From Aminobacter sp. J41 (GTDB lineage Bacteria; Pseudomonadota; Alphaproteobacteria; Rhizobiales; Rhizobiaceae), in contig NZ_JAGL01000001.1 in NCBI RefSeq assembly GCF_000526635.1, positions 1 through 64,000 on the forward strand: a stretch of 64,000 bases of DNA, read 5' to 3'. Numbering within the stretch: the first letter of the stretch is position 1; the number at the start of each line of letters is the position of its first letter. The notes beneath the pieces were generated by a model. The model saw nothing but the letters and a program-made list of their open reading frames with translations. It did not search any database and had not been told where the DNA came from. Shown piece by piece: positions 55,037 to 64,000 of this stretch. The translations under genes and the position numbers were made by a program.

Positions 55037-55405
55037 TTGGCGAGCAACCAGATTTTTTGGCTCTTTTTCAGCTTTTCCGGCCGGGTAAGCCGCGCGGCCT
55101 ATTTCCTGGCCGGAATGCTGATGATGATCATCGTGGTTTTCCTGGTCTATCGCGTGACCCTCGCCCAGCAGGCCGGTGTGAGCAGCGCCGGCTGGGATAC
55201 CGCCCTCGTCGTCGCCCTGTTCGCGTCTCTCTGGACGCAGGCGGCGCTCGGGGCCAAGCGCCTGCACGACCTTGGCAAGCCTGGCGTCTACGCGGCTCTC
55301 CTCTTTGTGCCGCTCTTCAATTTCCTCGTCTTCGTCGCGCTCTGCCTGATGCCGGGAACACCGGGCGCAAACCAGTTCGGCCGCTACACCAACGCGCCGA
55401 AATAG
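55037..55405 (+). CDS. DUF805 membrane protein
   Basis: A 122-residue protein with four hydrophobic segments and the DUF805 pattern: LFFSFSGRVSRAAYFLAGML near the start, KRLHDLGKPGVYAALLFVPL in the middle and a Pro/Gly end (LMPGTPGANQFGRY). A TTG at 55037 is the likely start, with GGAG 8 bases upstream. Function unknown. It lies between dapD and dapE. Confidence 0.83.
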   Translation: MASNQIFWLFFSFSGRVSRAAYFLAGMLMMIIVVFLVYRVTLAQQAGVSSAGWDTALVVALFASLWTQAALGAKRLHDLGKPGVYAALLFVPLFNFLVFVALCLMPGTPGANQFGRYTNAPK

Positions 55406-55477
55406 CCTCTGGCCCAGCAACTGGACCGGCCGGTCCATGATGACATGCCGCCGCGATTGGACTATCCCTCGCGGATC

Positions 55478-56665
55478 ATGAATCTGCCAGTCGACCCCAT
55501 CGAGAACCTCGCAACGCTCATTCGCTGCCCGTCGGTCACTCCGGCGGAAGGCGGCGCGCTGACCGCGCTTTCGGCCATGCTGCAGCCGCTCGGCTTCAGC
55601 ACCGAGCGCGTCACCTTTACCGATTCCGGCACGCCGGACATCGAGAACCTCTACGCCCGCCTTTCCGGCAATGGCCCGCACCTGATGTTCGCCGGTCACA
55701 CCGACGTCGTGCCCGTCGGCGACGATGCTGCATGGACGCATCCGCCCTTTTCCGCCGTGATATCCAACGGTTTCATGTACGGGCGCGGCGCCGTCGACAT
55801 GAAGGGCGGCATTGCCTGCTTCGTCGCAGCCGTCGCCCGCCACATCGCTGAAAAGGGACCGCTTAAGGGCTCCGTGTCGCTGCTGATCACCGGCGACGAG
55901 GAAGGCCCTGCCATCAACGGCACCATCAAGCTGCTCGAATGGGCCGCCCAACGCGGCGAGAAGTGGGACGCTTCGATCGTTGGCGAGCCGACGAACCCCA
56001 ATGTCCTGGGCGACATGATCAAGATCGGCCGCCGCGGCTCCGTCTCTGGCGACATCGTCGTGAACGGCCGCCAGGGCCACGTCGCCTATCCGCATCTCGC
56101 CGACAATCCGGTGCGCGGCCTCGTCACGCTGGTCGACGCGCTGCTCGATCCGCCGTTCGATGAAGGCTCGGCCGACTTCCAGCCTTCCAATCTCGAAGTC
56201 ACCACCATCGACGTCGGCAACCCGGCCACCAATGTCATTCCGGCCAAGGCGAAGGCCACCTTCAACATCCGCTTCAACGACAACTGGACGGCGGAGACGG
56301 TTCAGGCCGAGATCCACAACCGGCTCGATCGCGCCGCCGCGCGCAAGCGCCTGCGCAAGGGCAAGGAAGAGCCGATCGACTACGAGCTTACCTGGCGCGA
56401 CCGCCCGAGCCACGTGTTCCTCACGCGCGACGAGAAGCTCGTCAACACGCTGAGCTCGTCGGTCGAGGCCGTCACCGGTCGCAAGCCGGCGCTGTCGACC
56501 TCCGGCGGCACCTCCGACGCCCGCTTCATCAAGGACTACTGCCCGGTCGTCGAATTCGGCCTCGTCGGCCAGACCATGCACATGGTCGACGAGCGCGTCG
56601 CCCTTGAGGATCTCGAGACACTGACGCAAATCTATCAGCGTTTCCTCGAAGACTGGTTCGGCTGA
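55478..56665 (+). CDS. dapE: Succinyl-diaminopimelate desuccinylase
   Basis: A 395-residue di-zinc M20 peptidase removing succinate from N-succinyl-LL-DAP. Zinc and catalytic residues are in [47 protein letters not shown] and [29 protein letters not shown] is the family C-terminal block. The start at 55478 ([15 protein letters not shown]) matches homologues; 55445 is less likely. Confidence 0.95.
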   Translation: MNLPVDPIENLATLIRCPSVTPAEGGALTALSAMLQPLGFSTERVTFTDSGTPDIENLYARLSGNGPHLMFAGHTDVVPVGDDAAWTHPPFSAVISNGFMYGRGAVDMKGGIACFVAAVARHIAEKGPLKGSVSLLITGDEEGPAINGTIKLLEWAAQRGEKWDASIVGEPTNPNVLGDMIKIGRRGSVSGDIVVNGRQGHVAYPHLADNPVRGLVTLVDALLDPPFDEGSADFQPSNLEVTTIDVGNPATNVIPAKAKATFNIRFNDNWTAETVQAEIHNRLDRAAARKRLRKGKEEPIDYELTWRDRPSHVFLTRDEKLVNTLSSSVEAVTGRKPALSTSGGTSDARFIKDYCPVVEFGLVGQTMHMVDERVALEDLETLTQIYQRFLEDWFG

Positions 56666-56666
56666 C

Positions 56667-57263
56667 ATGCTCCCCGCCGTCGACGTCCATCGCCATCTCA
56701 CCGGTGTCTGGCAGATGATGACCGGACGCCGCGACGGGATCAGGCTGCTCGACATCAGCATCGACGGCTTCTGGAACTCGTTCTACGCGATCATCGTCGC
56801 CCTGCCGGTGATGCTGTCAGGCTGGGCCTCGCTCGCCGCGGACCTTACCATGGGCGGCGGCAGCGCCTCCGAGCGCTTCGGGCTGGTGCTGCGCATGGCC
56901 GTGGTCGATTTCGGCGCCTGGGTGCTGCCGATCGTCGGACTTGCCTTCGTAGCCGGCATGATCGGCATCCGCGACCGCTTCGTGCACTACGTTGTGGCGA
57001 CGAACTGGGCGACGGCGCTGTTTGCGTGGTTCATGCTGCCGACCAACCTTCTGCGCCTTGCCTGGCCCGACGCAGGCGAGGTTGCGACCACCATCGCGCT
57101 GGTGATCTTCCTCGTCAGCATGGTGCTGTCTTGGCGCCTCACCAACGCGGCCCTCAACAAGGGCCCTGCGGTAGCGACCGGCGTTTTCACCGGCATGCTG
57201 ATCGCGTCGCTATTGGTGCTGTTCCTGCTTCAGGATCTTCTGGGCGTGCCGTCGCTTCAGTAG
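56667..57263 (+). CDS. Hypothetical inner-membrane protein after dapE
   Basis: A 198-residue protein with five hydrophobic segments ([85 protein letters not shown]). Its ATG is one base after the dapE stop, so it is co-translated. No motif recognised. It ends in a 7-bp overlap with the convergent truA. Confidence 0.8.
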   Translation: MLPAVDVHRHLTGVWQMMTGRRDGIRLLDISIDGFWNSFYAIIVALPVMLSGWASLAADLTMGGGSASERFGLVLRMAVVDFGAWVLPIVGLAFVAGMIGIRDRFVHYVVATNWATALFAWFMLPTNLLRLAWPDAGEVATTIALVIFLVSMVLSWRLTNAALNKGPAVATGVFTGMLIASLLVLFLLQDLLGVPSLQ

Positions 57264-58000
57264 TCGACGCCGACGAGGTAGAGCCCGTCGGGCGGGGCCA
57301 CTTGGCCGCAGCGCGAGCGATCGGCAGCCTTCAGCGCAGCCTCCAGATCATCAGCCGTCCAGGCGCCCTCGCCCACCCGCTTCAGCGAGCCAACCATCGA
57401 GCGCACCTGATTGTGCAGGAACGAGCGCGCCGAGGCATGGACCTCGATGAGGTCACCATTGCGGATGACGTCGAGCCGGTCGAGCGTCTTTTCCGGGCTC
57501 GCTGCCTGGCACTGAACCGAGCGGAACGTCGTGAAATCGTGCTTGCCGAGGAGCCGCTGTGCCGCCTCGTGCATGGCCTCGACGTCGAGCGGGCGCGGCA
57601 CGTGCCAGACATTGCCGCGCATCAGCGCCGCCGGCGCGCGGCGATTGAGGATCGCATAGAGATAGTGCCGGGCCTTGGCTGAGAAGCGAGCGTCGAAATC
57701 GTCAGAAACGATCCCCGCCTTGAGGATAGACACCCGCTCGCCCGCAAGCTTCAGGTGCGCGTTGAGCGCGCCCTGCACCTTGTCGGACGTGTATTCGCGC
57801 GGAAGATCAAAGTGCGCCACCTGCGCCGTTGCGTGCACCCCGGCATCGGTCCGCCCCGCGCCGCGGATCGTCACGCTCTCGCCGCTGAAGGCGAGGATCG
57901 CGCTCTCGATCGCGCCCTGCACCGAAGGCAGCTCCGCCTGGCGCTGCCAGCCGGCATAGCCCTGGCCGTCATATTCGATGTCGATGCGGTAACGAGGCAT
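57257..58000 (-). CDS. truA: tRNA pseudouridine(38-40) synthase
   Basis: A 247-residue enzyme isomerising U38-U40 in tRNA anticodon stems. The catalytic Asp is in [21 protein letters not shown]-terminus [18 protein letters not shown] and C-terminal block [20 protein letters not shown] are typical. Follows fmt by 15 bp on the minus strand, the usual pairing. Confidence 0.96.
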   Translation of the reverse strand: MPRYRIDIEYDGQGYAGWQRQAELPSVQGAIESAILAFSGESVTIRGAGRTDAGVHATAQVAHFDLPREYTSDKVQGALNAHLKLAGERVSILKAGIVSDDFDARFSAKARHYLYAILNRRAPAALMRGNVWHVPRPLDVEAMHEAAQRLLGKHDFTTFRSVQCQAASPEKTLDRLDVIRNGDLIEVHASARSFLHNQVRSMVGSLKRVGEGAWTADDLEAALKAADRSRCGQVAPPDGLYLVGVDY

Positions 58001-58015
58001 GCGCTGGGTCCGGGT

Positions 58016-58954
58016 TCAGAGGAACCGGTCTCCCTTAACGAGTTTCGCGCCGCGAAGGAACTCGTCCGCGCCCATCGGCTTTCCGCCGGCACGCTGCACC
58101 TCGATCAGCCGCACGGCGCCTTCGCTGCAGGCAACGACCAGTCCGTCGTCGCCGACGATCTCGCCGGGCTCCCCCTTCCCTTCGGCCATCGCCGAGCGCA
58201 GCAGCTTCACGCGCTCGCCGCGGTCGCCCACCTTCATCTCGCACCATGCGCCCGGGAATGGCGAAAGCCCGCGAATGTGGCGGTCGACCTCCGCCGCCGG
58301 ACGCGACCAGTCGACGCGCGTCTCGTCCTTGCCGATCTTCTTGGCGTAGATCGCGCCGTCTTCCGCCTGCGGCGTCAGCGTCAGCGTGCCTGCTTCCAGC
58401 GCCGCCAGCGCCTCGACCATCAGCCGGCCGCCGACTTCCATCAGCCTGTCGTGCAGTTCACCAGCCGTCATCTGCGGGCCGATGGCAACCTCTTCGGTCA
58501 TCGCGACCGGGCCCGTATCGAGGCCCTCATCCATCTTCATCACCATCATGCCGGTGCGCTCATCGCCCGCCATGATCGCGCGCTGGATCGGCGCCGCCCC
58601 GCGCCAGCGTGGCAGCAGCGACGCATGCCCGTTGAAGGCGCCGAAGCGGGTTCCTTCCAGAATCGCCTTTGGCAAGAGCAGCCCGTAGGCAACGACGACC
58701 GCGGCATCGGCATCCAGCGCGCGGAACGCTTCCTGCTCGTCTTCGCGCTTCAGCGAAGTGGGCGTACGCACTTCCAGCCCCCGGCTTTCCGCCAGCTGGT
58801 GCACCGGCGACTTGGTCAGCTCCAGCCCGCGACGCCCCGCCGGGCGCGGCGGCTGCGAGTAGACCCCGACGACCTCATGCCCCGCATCGAGGATCGCGCG
58901 CAGCGTCTCGGCGGAAAATTCCGGCGTTCCCATGAAGACAATTTTCAGAGGCAT
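58016..58954 (-). CDS. fmt: Methionyl-tRNA formyltransferase
   Basis: A 312-residue enzyme formylating initiator Met-tRNA with 10-formyl-THF. The formyl-binding/catalytic block is [20 protein letters not shown], with HxSLLPxxRG; the later [20 protein letters not shown] begins the C-terminal tRNA-binding domain. N-terminus [18 protein letters not shown] is standard. The peptide deformylase gene (def), often next to fmt, is absent here: the 284-bp stretch upstream has no gene. Confidence 0.96.
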   Translation of the reverse strand: MPLKIVFMGTPEFSAETLRAILDAGHEVVGVYSQPPRPAGRRGLELTKSPVHQLAESRGLEVRTPTSLKREDEQEAFRALDADAAVVVAYGLLLPKAILEGTRFGAFNGHASLLPRWRGAAPIQRAIMAGDERTGMMVMKMDEGLDTGPVAMTEEVAIGPQMTAGELHDRLMEVGGRLMVEALAALEAGTLTLTPQAEDGAIYAKKIGKDETRVDWSRPAAEVDRHIRGLSPFPGAWCEMKVGDRGERVKLLRSAMAEGKGEPGEIVGDDGLVVACSEGAVRLIEVQRAGGKPMGADEFLRGAKLVKGDRFL

Positions 58955-59238
58955 TGTGGTCCTGTAGCTGTTCGTCGCCCTGCTTCAACGCGCATTTTCC
59001 GGCAAGGTCAACCCTGCGACGAATTGGCTCAGCGGCCGCTAAACCCGCAAAGAATTGGCTCAAAATTACTTGGCGCTATTAGCTCCGCCTCAACAATTAA
59101 CCTCCGCTTAATTACGTAACGTTAGCTTTCATCCTCGACGGCTGCACGAATGCTGCGCCTTCTGGTGAATTGGTACGGTTACCGAGATGACCGTCTGCTG
59201 GATTGCCTGGGCATAAAGTGCGCGAGGGGGTAGCGACT

Positions 59239-60348
59239 TTGGGTACGGGGAAACAGGCATCACAGCCGGCACAGGCAGCGCCGCGCGCCAACGACACCGC
59301 GGGTGGGCGCAAGGACCCCGCAGCTACCGTCGTTTACACCATGCGCCAGCTGGCCGTCGCCGGCCTGCCGCGCAACTACGAGCTCTTCTACGAGGCCATC
59401 ACCAGCGGCAACAAGGAGCTGTCCGACGCCCTCTCGGCGCTGGGTTCGCGCCCGTCGCAGAAGGATCTCGACGAGATCGCGCGCAAGTTCCTTCCGCGCA
59501 ATGATTCCTGGCTGATCTCCGAGGCCCGCGACAGCATCATGGAAAAGCTGTCGGAGATCCTGGCCCTTCTCAAGAAGGACCGAGCGTCGATGGAGACCTA
59601 CGGCAAGATCCTTGGCGAGGCCTCGACGGGCCTCAGCGCCCGCCCGCCGCTCAACCGCGAGTTCCTGGAGCGGATCATCACCGTCACCGCGACCGCAACG
59701 AAATCGTCCCTCGACAACCGCCGCCATCTCACCTCGACGATCAGCGACAAGTCGAACGAGCTGCAGGAAATGAAGACCACCCTCGAGGAGTACAAGCGCC
59801 TCGCGGAGACTGACTCGCTAACGCAGCTTTACAACCGCCGCGCCTTCGACAGGACGCTCACCGCAATTTACGACGATGCGCGCGGGCCGATGTTCGGCTC
59901 GCTGATCCTGATCGACATCGACCGCTTCAAGCAGATCAACGATCGCTTCGGCCACCCGGTGGGTGACCGCATCATCCAGCTGGTCGCCAACATCATCCGC
60001 TCGGCCACGATGGAAAGCGCCTTCGTCGCCCGCACCGGCGGCGAGGAGTTCGCGGTCATCCTGCACGGCTTCAACGAGGACAAGACGGCACAAGTCGCGG
60101 AAGAGATCCGCAACGCAGTCAGCACCGCGCCGTTCCTGAACTTTTCCAACGGTACCAACTACGGACCGATCACGGTCTCAGTCGGCCTCTGCATGGCTGC
60201 GCAGGCGCAGGGCCCGGACGATCTCTACTGCCGCGCCGACCGCGCGCTCTATGCTTCCAAGGCTGCCGGCCGCAACCGCGTCACCCGCGCCTCCCATCTC
60301 GAGGAAGGCGGCCTGATGAAGAACTGGCTGCTGTATCGCCGGGATTAG
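59239..60348 (+). CDS. GGDEF-domain diguanylate cyclase
   Basis: A protein of about 369 residues. Residues about 1-190 are helical with no membrane segment (VVYTMRQLAVAGLPRNYELF; MEKLSEILALLKKDRAS) and a coiled coil (LQEMKTTLEEYKRLAETDSL) leading to the GGDEF domain. The catalytic loop reads VARTGGEEFAVILH, so GG[D/E]EF is intact and c-di-GMP synthesis is expected. The RxxD inhibitory site upstream is missing, suggesting no classic product inhibition. The TTG start at 59239 with GAGGGGG upstream is preferred over longer frames. Cytoplasmic, sensor domain unassigned. Confidence 0.87.
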   Translation: MGTGKQASQPAQAAPRANDTAGGRKDPAATVVYTMRQLAVAGLPRNYELFYEAITSGNKELSDALSALGSRPSQKDLDEIARKFLPRNDSWLISEARDSIMEKLSEILALLKKDRASMETYGKILGEASTGLSARPPLNREFLERIITVTATATKSSLDNRRHLTSTISDKSNELQEMKTTLEEYKRLAETDSLTQLYNRRAFDRTLTAIYDDARGPMFGSLILIDIDRFKQINDRFGHPVGDRIIQLVANIIRSATMESAFVARTGGEEFAVILHGFNEDKTAQVAEEIRNAVSTAPFLNFSNGTNYGPITVSVGLCMAAQAQGPDDLYCRADRALYASKAAGRNRVTRASHLEEGGLMKNWLLYRRD

Positions 60349-60417
60349 GCGGGGCACCAGGCGGGCTGGCGCCGGTCAAACGTCATTGAGCGGACGGGAC
60401 CGCCGGTGGGGCGTCAG

Positions 60418-60574
60418 CGTTCAGGCATGGATCCTTGGGTCGCACTCCGCTGCGCTCCGTTTGCCCAAGGATGACGAGGGGCAAAGGGCTTCGCGCGGGC
60501 ATTGCCGCGTCCCACTTCGTCATCCCCGCCAAGCCCGCGAAGCGGGCGCGAGCAGGGGATCCATGCCGGAACGT
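60418..60574. repeat. Dispersed palindromic intergenic element with inverted ends
   Basis: CGTTCAGGCATGGATCC (60418-60434) and its imperfect inverse GGATCCATGCCGGAACG (60558-60574) bound a 157-bp element. Internal palindromes include ATCCTTGGG...CCCAAGGAT and CCCGC-gaa-GCGGG. The end sequence also occurs at 20909 and 28322. The 318-bp gap between the diguanylate cyclase and upp has no gene. Confidence 0.7.
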
Positions 60575-60666
60575 TCCGTCACGCCAGCGGTGCAGATCAA
60601 AGAGCAGGCGCCGCCACCCTAAGTCCCCTAGCTCCCTACGCCCCTAAGCCCTTAAGCCCCTACTCC

Positions 60667-61296
60667 CTACTTCGTCCCGTACATCCGGTCGCCGGCGTCG
60701 CCGAGGCCGGGGACAATGTAGCCCTTTTCGTTCAGCTTCTCGTCGATCGAGGCGGTGAATACCGGAACGTCGGGATGGGCCGTGGTGAAGCGCTCGATGC
60801 CCTCGGGGGCCGCCAGCAGGCAGAGGAAGCGGATGTTGGTTGCGCCGCGTTCCTTCAGCTTCTCGACCGCCGCGATTGCCGAATTGGCGGTCGCCAGCAT
60901 CGGGTCGACGACGATCACGAGGCGATCCTCAAGATTGCTCGGCGCCTTGAAGAAATATTCCACCGCCTGCAGGGTCTCGTGGTCGCGGTACAGGCCGATA
61001 TGGGCGACGCGCGCAGCCGGCACCAGGTCAAGCATGCCGTCGAGCAGGCCGTTGCCGGCGCGCAGCACCGAGGCGAACACCAGCTTCTTGCCCTCGAGCG
61101 TCGGTGCTTCCATCGTCACCAGGGGCGTTTCGATGGTGCGGGTGGTGAGTTCGAGGTCGCGAGTGACCTCGTAGCACAGCAGAAGCGAGATCTCGCGCAG
61201 GAGGCGGCGGAAACTCGCCGTCGACGTATCCTTGTCGCGCATGATGGTCAGCTTGTGCTGCACAAGTGGATGGTCGACGACTGTTACGCCCTGCAT
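60667..61296 (-). CDS. upp: Uracil phosphoribosyltransferase
   Basis: A 209-residue salvage enzyme making UMP from uracil and PRPP. PRPP-binding and active-site blocks are [40 protein letters not shown] and the uracil-binding [17 protein letters not shown] end. Length is typical (208). It lies 88 bp after add on the minus strand, forming a nucleoside-salvage pair. Confidence 0.96.
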   Translation of the reverse strand: MQGVTVVDHPLVQHKLTIMRDKDTSTASFRRLLREISLLLCYEVTRDLELTTRTIETPLVTMEAPTLEGKKLVFASVLRAGNGLLDGMLDLVPAARVAHIGLYRDHETLQAVEYFFKAPSNLEDRLVIVVDPMLATANSAIAAVEKLKERGATNIRFLCLLAAPEGIERFTTAHPDVPVFTASIDEKLNEKGYIVPGLGDAGDRMYGTK

Positions 61297-61384
61297 CTGT
61301 CTCTCCGCATACCGGTTACTGCTACCAATCTATCGTCTCCTACCCCGCGCGAATACCGAGGCAAAGCCCGCAATCACAGATTTG

Positions 61385-62365
61385 TCAGCGTCTCGGCGCC
61401 GCCGCGTCGAGCTTGGCGAGCAGTTGCGCGCGCGTCTTGCGGTCCACGAATGCCGCTTCGAGCGCGGTGCGGGTGATCTTGTGCAGCTGCCGCGCGGTGA
61501 GGCCGAACTGCCTTTCGGCCTCGTCGTATTCGCGCTTCAGCGACGTCCAGAAATAGGGCGGGTCGTCCGAGTTGAGCGTCACCTTGCAGCCTGCGGCGAG
61601 AAACTTTGGCAGCGGATGCTCGGCAAAGGACGGAAACACCTTCAGCTCGATATTGGAGATCGGGCAGATCTCCAGCACGATGTCTTCGTCGGCGATCCGT
61701 TTGACAAGGTCCGGGTTCTCGATCGCCCGTACGCCGTGGCCGATCCGGCTCGGACGCAGGTGATTGAGGGCATCCGCCACGCTCTCCCAGCCGCCGAACT
61801 CGCCGGCATGGGTGGTGATGCCAAGGCCTGCCTCGCGGGCAATCTCGAAGGCGCGGACATAGTCTTCCGTGTCGCCAAAGCGCTCGTCGCCTCCCATGCC
61901 GAAGCCAGTCACCAGCGGGTGCCGGCAGGTCGCCGCGAAGCGCGCCGCAGCCTCGACCGATTCGACGCCGAAATGGCGCACGCCGGTGACGATCATGCGG
62001 CCTTCGATGCCGGTCTTGGCCTTTGCGCGTAGCATCCCCTCGCCCAGCGCATCCGTATAGGCCTTCGGCGAAAGCCCCGCGCGCCGGGCATGATCGGGCG
62101 AGGTGAAGACTTCCGAGTAGATGCAACCATCACGCGCCAGCGAGCTTAAATAATGCTCGGCGAGCCGGGCATAGTCTTCTTCGGTGCGAAACAGGTCAGC
62201 CGCGAAGTCATAGGCCGCGAGGAACGACGTGAAGTCATGCCAGACGAAGGTGTTGTCGCGGATGAAGCCGTCGGTCGGCTGGTTGTACTTTCGTGCCTGC
62301 TCGATGACGAGTTCGGGAGCTGCGGCTCCCTCGATATGGCAGTGGATCTCGGCCTTCAGCACCAT
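61385..62365 (-). CDS. add: Adenosine deaminase
   Basis: A 326-residue zinc enzyme deaminating adenosine to inosine. Metal ligands: AEIHCHIEGAA, GITTHAGEFGG (catalytic Glu next to His), GHGVRAIENP and the Asp-Asp of TLNSDDPPYFWTSL. The start at 62365 with GGAG 6 bases upstream gives a normal N-terminus; ATG 62380 is an alternative. Cooperates with Upp in purine/pyrimidine salvage. Confidence 0.94.
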   Translation of the reverse strand: MVLKAEIHCHIEGAAAPELVIEQARKYNQPTDGFIRDNTFVWHDFTSFLAAYDFAADLFRTEEDYARLAEHYLSSLARDGCIYSEVFTSPDHARRAGLSPKAYTDALGEGMLRAKAKTGIEGRMIVTGVRHFGVESVEAAARFAATCRHPLVTGFGMGGDERFGDTEDYVRAFEIAREAGLGITTHAGEFGGWESVADALNHLRPSRIGHGVRAIENPDLVKRIADEDIVLEICPISNIELKVFPSFAEHPLPKFLAAGCKVTLNSDDPPYFWTSLKREYDEAERQFGLTARQLHKITRTALEAAFVDRKTRAQLLAKLDAAAPRR

Positions 62366-62479
62366 ACGCTTCTCCGGCATTTCCCGCACGCGAGGCGCGG
62401 CCGTTAATCGCGGGATCAACAATAGCGCGCGGGTGCATCATCGGCTATGGTCCGGCGCAAATTCGAACGGGTGACGCGT

Positions 62480-63259
62480 ATGTCCGAACAGCGTACGACC
62501 GCTTCAGGCGGCATGGAAACAGCCTACGGCTTTCGCCAGGTCGGCCAGGGTGAGAAGCAGGGCCTCGTCAACGAGGTCTTTCACAAGGTCGCAAACCGCT
62601 ATGACCTGATGAACGACCTGATGTCGGCAGGCATGCACCGCGTCTGGAAGGACGCGATGGTGACCTGGCTCAATCCACCGAAGACCCGACCCGACTGGCG
62701 CGTGCTCGACGTTGCCGGCGGCACCGGCGACATCGCCTTCCGCATCGTCGAGGCATCGAACCGCAATGCCCATGCCACCGTGCTCGACATCAACGGCTCG
62801 ATGCTGTCCGTCGGCCGCGACCGCGCCGACAAGCGCGGGCTCTCGTCTTACGTCGACTTCGTCGAGGCGAATGCGGAGGAACTGCCGTTCGAGGACAACA
62901 CCTTCGATGCCTACACGGTCGCCTTCGGCATCCGCAACGTGCCGCGCATCGACGTGGCGCTGAGCGAAGCCTACCGCGTGCTCAAGCCCGGCGGGCGCAT
63001 CATGGTGCTGGAATTCTCCGAGGTCACCACGCCGCTCCTCGACCGCTTCTATGACACCTGGTCGTTCAACGCGATCCCGCGCATCGGCGACGCCGTCACC
63101 GGCGACGGCGAGCCGTACCGCTACCTTGTCGAGTCGATCCGCAAGTTCCCGAACCAGAAGAATTTTGCGACCATGGTCGAGCGCGCCGGCTTCGAGCGCG
63201 TGACCTGGCGCGACTATTCGGGCGGTATCGCCGCCTGCCACTCGGGCTGGAAGCTTTGA
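62480..63259 (+). CDS. ubiE: Ubiquinone/menaquinone C-methyltransferase
   Basis: A 259-residue class I methyltransferase methylating the quinone ring. SAM-binding motif I is [18 protein letters not shown]; family blocks [36 protein letters not shown] and [17 protein letters not shown] follow; the end [14 protein letters not shown] is characteristic. Start at 62480 ([11 protein letters not shown]) is chosen; the frame is open to 62447. It is followed by ubiB. Confidence 0.96.
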   Translation: MSEQRTTASGGMETAYGFRQVGQGEKQGLVNEVFHKVANRYDLMNDLMSAGMHRVWKDAMVTWLNPPKTRPDWRVLDVAGGTGDIAFRIVEASNRNAHATVLDINGSMLSVGRDRADKRGLSSYVDFVEANAEELPFEDNTFDAYTVAFGIRNVPRIDVALSEAYRVLKPGGRIMVLEFSEVTTPLLDRFYDTWSFNAIPRIGDAVTGDGEPYRYLVESIRKFPNQKNFATMVERAGFERVTWRDYSGGIAACHSGWKL

Positions 63260-63272
63260 GGCGGCAGAACGG

Positions 63273-64000
63273 ATGAGCACCATCGCCGCCTGGTTCCGGC
63301 TGGTTCGCGCCGGCTGGATCATGACCCGCGAAGGCGTCATCGCCGCCCTGCCCGGCGACCAGCTTTACGGCATGCCGAAGTTCGGCTGGCGCATCGCGCG
63401 CCTGCTGACCCGGCGCGGCGCGAAATACCAGCGGCGCGAGCTCAGGCTGTCACGCGCGATCGACCGCCTCGGCCCGTCCTACGTCAAGCTCGGCCAGTTC
63501 CTGGCGACGCGCCCGGACGTTGTCGGCGCGGAAATTGCCGCCGACCTCGCCAACCTCCAGGACAGGATGGAAAAGTTCCCGATGGCGGAGGCCGTCGAGG
63601 AAATCGAGGCCTCGCTGGGCCGTCCTATCGACGCGCTGTTCACCTCCTTCGAGGAGCCGATTGCAGCCGCCTCCATCGCGCAGGTCCACCCGGCACGCGT
63701 CAATCGCAACGGCGTCGAGGTACCGGTCGCGGTCAAGGTGACCCGTCCGGGCGTGCGCCAGCGCTTTTACGCCGACCTTGAAAGCTACTTCCTCGCGGCG
63801 CGGATGCAGGAGCGGTTCATGCCGTCGATGCGCCGCCTAAAGCCCGTTGAAGTGACGCGAGGTCTCGCCCAGACCACCAAAATCGAGATGGATCTGCGCC
63901 TCGAGGCTGCGGCCCTCTCCGAACTCGGCGAGAACACGAAGAGCGATCCCGGCTTCCGCGTGCCCTGGGTCGACTGGGAGCGCACCGGCCGCGACGTCAT
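63273..64000 (+). CDS. ubiB: UbiB-family atypical kinase, 5' part (continues beyond window)
   Basis: The first 242 codons of ubiB, starting ATG at 63273 with GGCGGCAGAACGG upstream, 13 bp after ubiE. The family KxGQ motif is YVKLGQFLATRPD, the Ala-rich loop is PIAAASIAQVHPARV in place of a glycine loop, and the ATP Lys is in VAVKVTRPGVRQR. UbiB supports ubiquinone synthesis at the membrane. The frame is open to the window end. Confidence 0.94.
   Translation, partial: MSTIAAWFRLVRAGWIMTREGVIAALPGDQLYGMPKFGWRIARLLTRRGAKYQRRELRLSRAIDRLGPSYVKLGQFLATRPDVVGAEIAADLANLQDRMEKFPMAEAVEEIEASLGRPIDALFTSFEEPIAAASIAQVHPARVNRNGVEVPVAVKVTRPGVRQRFYADLESYFLAARMQERFMPSMRRLKPVEVTRGLAQTTKIEMDLRLEAAALSELGENTKSDPGFRVPWVDWERTGRDV

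Noticed and set aside
58955-59238. A peptide deformylase gene (def) expected beside fmt
   Set aside because: No frame in the gap encodes the deformylase HEFDH-type motifs; the gene must lie elsewhere.

Overview
The window is a 64 kb piece of a high-GC alphaproteobacterial chromosome, most likely order Hyphomicrobiales (Rhizobiales), close to the Mesorhizobium/Phyllobacteriaceae group. Support comes from gene neighbourhoods seen in that order (dapB-gpmA, dapD-DUF805-dapE, fmt-truA, add-upp, ubiE-ubiB), IalB-family, DUF2794 and NrnC-type genes, a ybhL-like leader before a BI-1 gene, and dispersed GC-rich palindromic intergenic repeats. No tRNA, rRNA or CRISPR array was found. Taxonomy is inferred from content, not from a database search.

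Left part (1-16.8 kb) looks accessory. It opens with the 5' end of an IS256-family transposase next to a solitary C5 cytosine methyltransferase whose last conserved motif is cut off by an in-frame amber codon. A minus-strand operon follows: AhpD-like protein, acyl-CoA-dehydrogenase-like flavoprotein, and a nitrate/sulfonate/taurine-type ABC importer. Divergent to it is an eight-gene plus-strand sugar operon: periplasmic binding protein, double ATPase, two permeases, LacI regulator, Gfo/Idh/MocA dehydrogenase, SIS isomerase/deglycase and PfkB kinase. Two LacI-type palindromes precede it. A TauE/SafE exporter and a small membrane protein close this part.

Middle (17-35 kb) is mixed: a frameshifted ExoP-type tyrosine autokinase, a glyoxalase-fold protein, a lytic transglycosylase, argG, a secreted Pro/Glu-rich protein, a LysE exporter, rlmN, an IalB-like protein, DUF1232, a small PD-(D/E)XK nuclease-like protein behind a palindrome, pterin dehydratase, thpR, a tesA-ybbA-ybbP type cluster, a BI-1 membrane protein with a ybhL-like leader, and a DUF2798 gene with an elaborate structured leader.

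Right part (35-64 kb) is mostly housekeeping. A minus-strand run mgsA-glk-ABC exporter-dapB-gpmA joins central carbon metabolism to lysine/cell wall precursor supply. Then come mepA, an SDR epimerase, queG, a GST, uppP, a TSUP permease, an NDUFA9-like protein, a NhaD-type antiporter, an M20 dipeptidase, an RNase D/NrnC nuclease, an acyltransferase, DUF2794, a candidate small RNA with its own terminator, DUF1223, a LOG-family protein, dapD, DUF805, dapE, a membrane protein, truA, fmt, a diguanylate cyclase, upp, add, ubiE and the start of ubiB.

The most unusual items are non-coding: the DUF2798 leader with two mutually exclusive long helices, the intergenic RNA near 52.0 kb, and a 41-bp inverted repeat inside the sugar transporter operon. 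Two genes look recently damaged (methyltransferase, ExoP).
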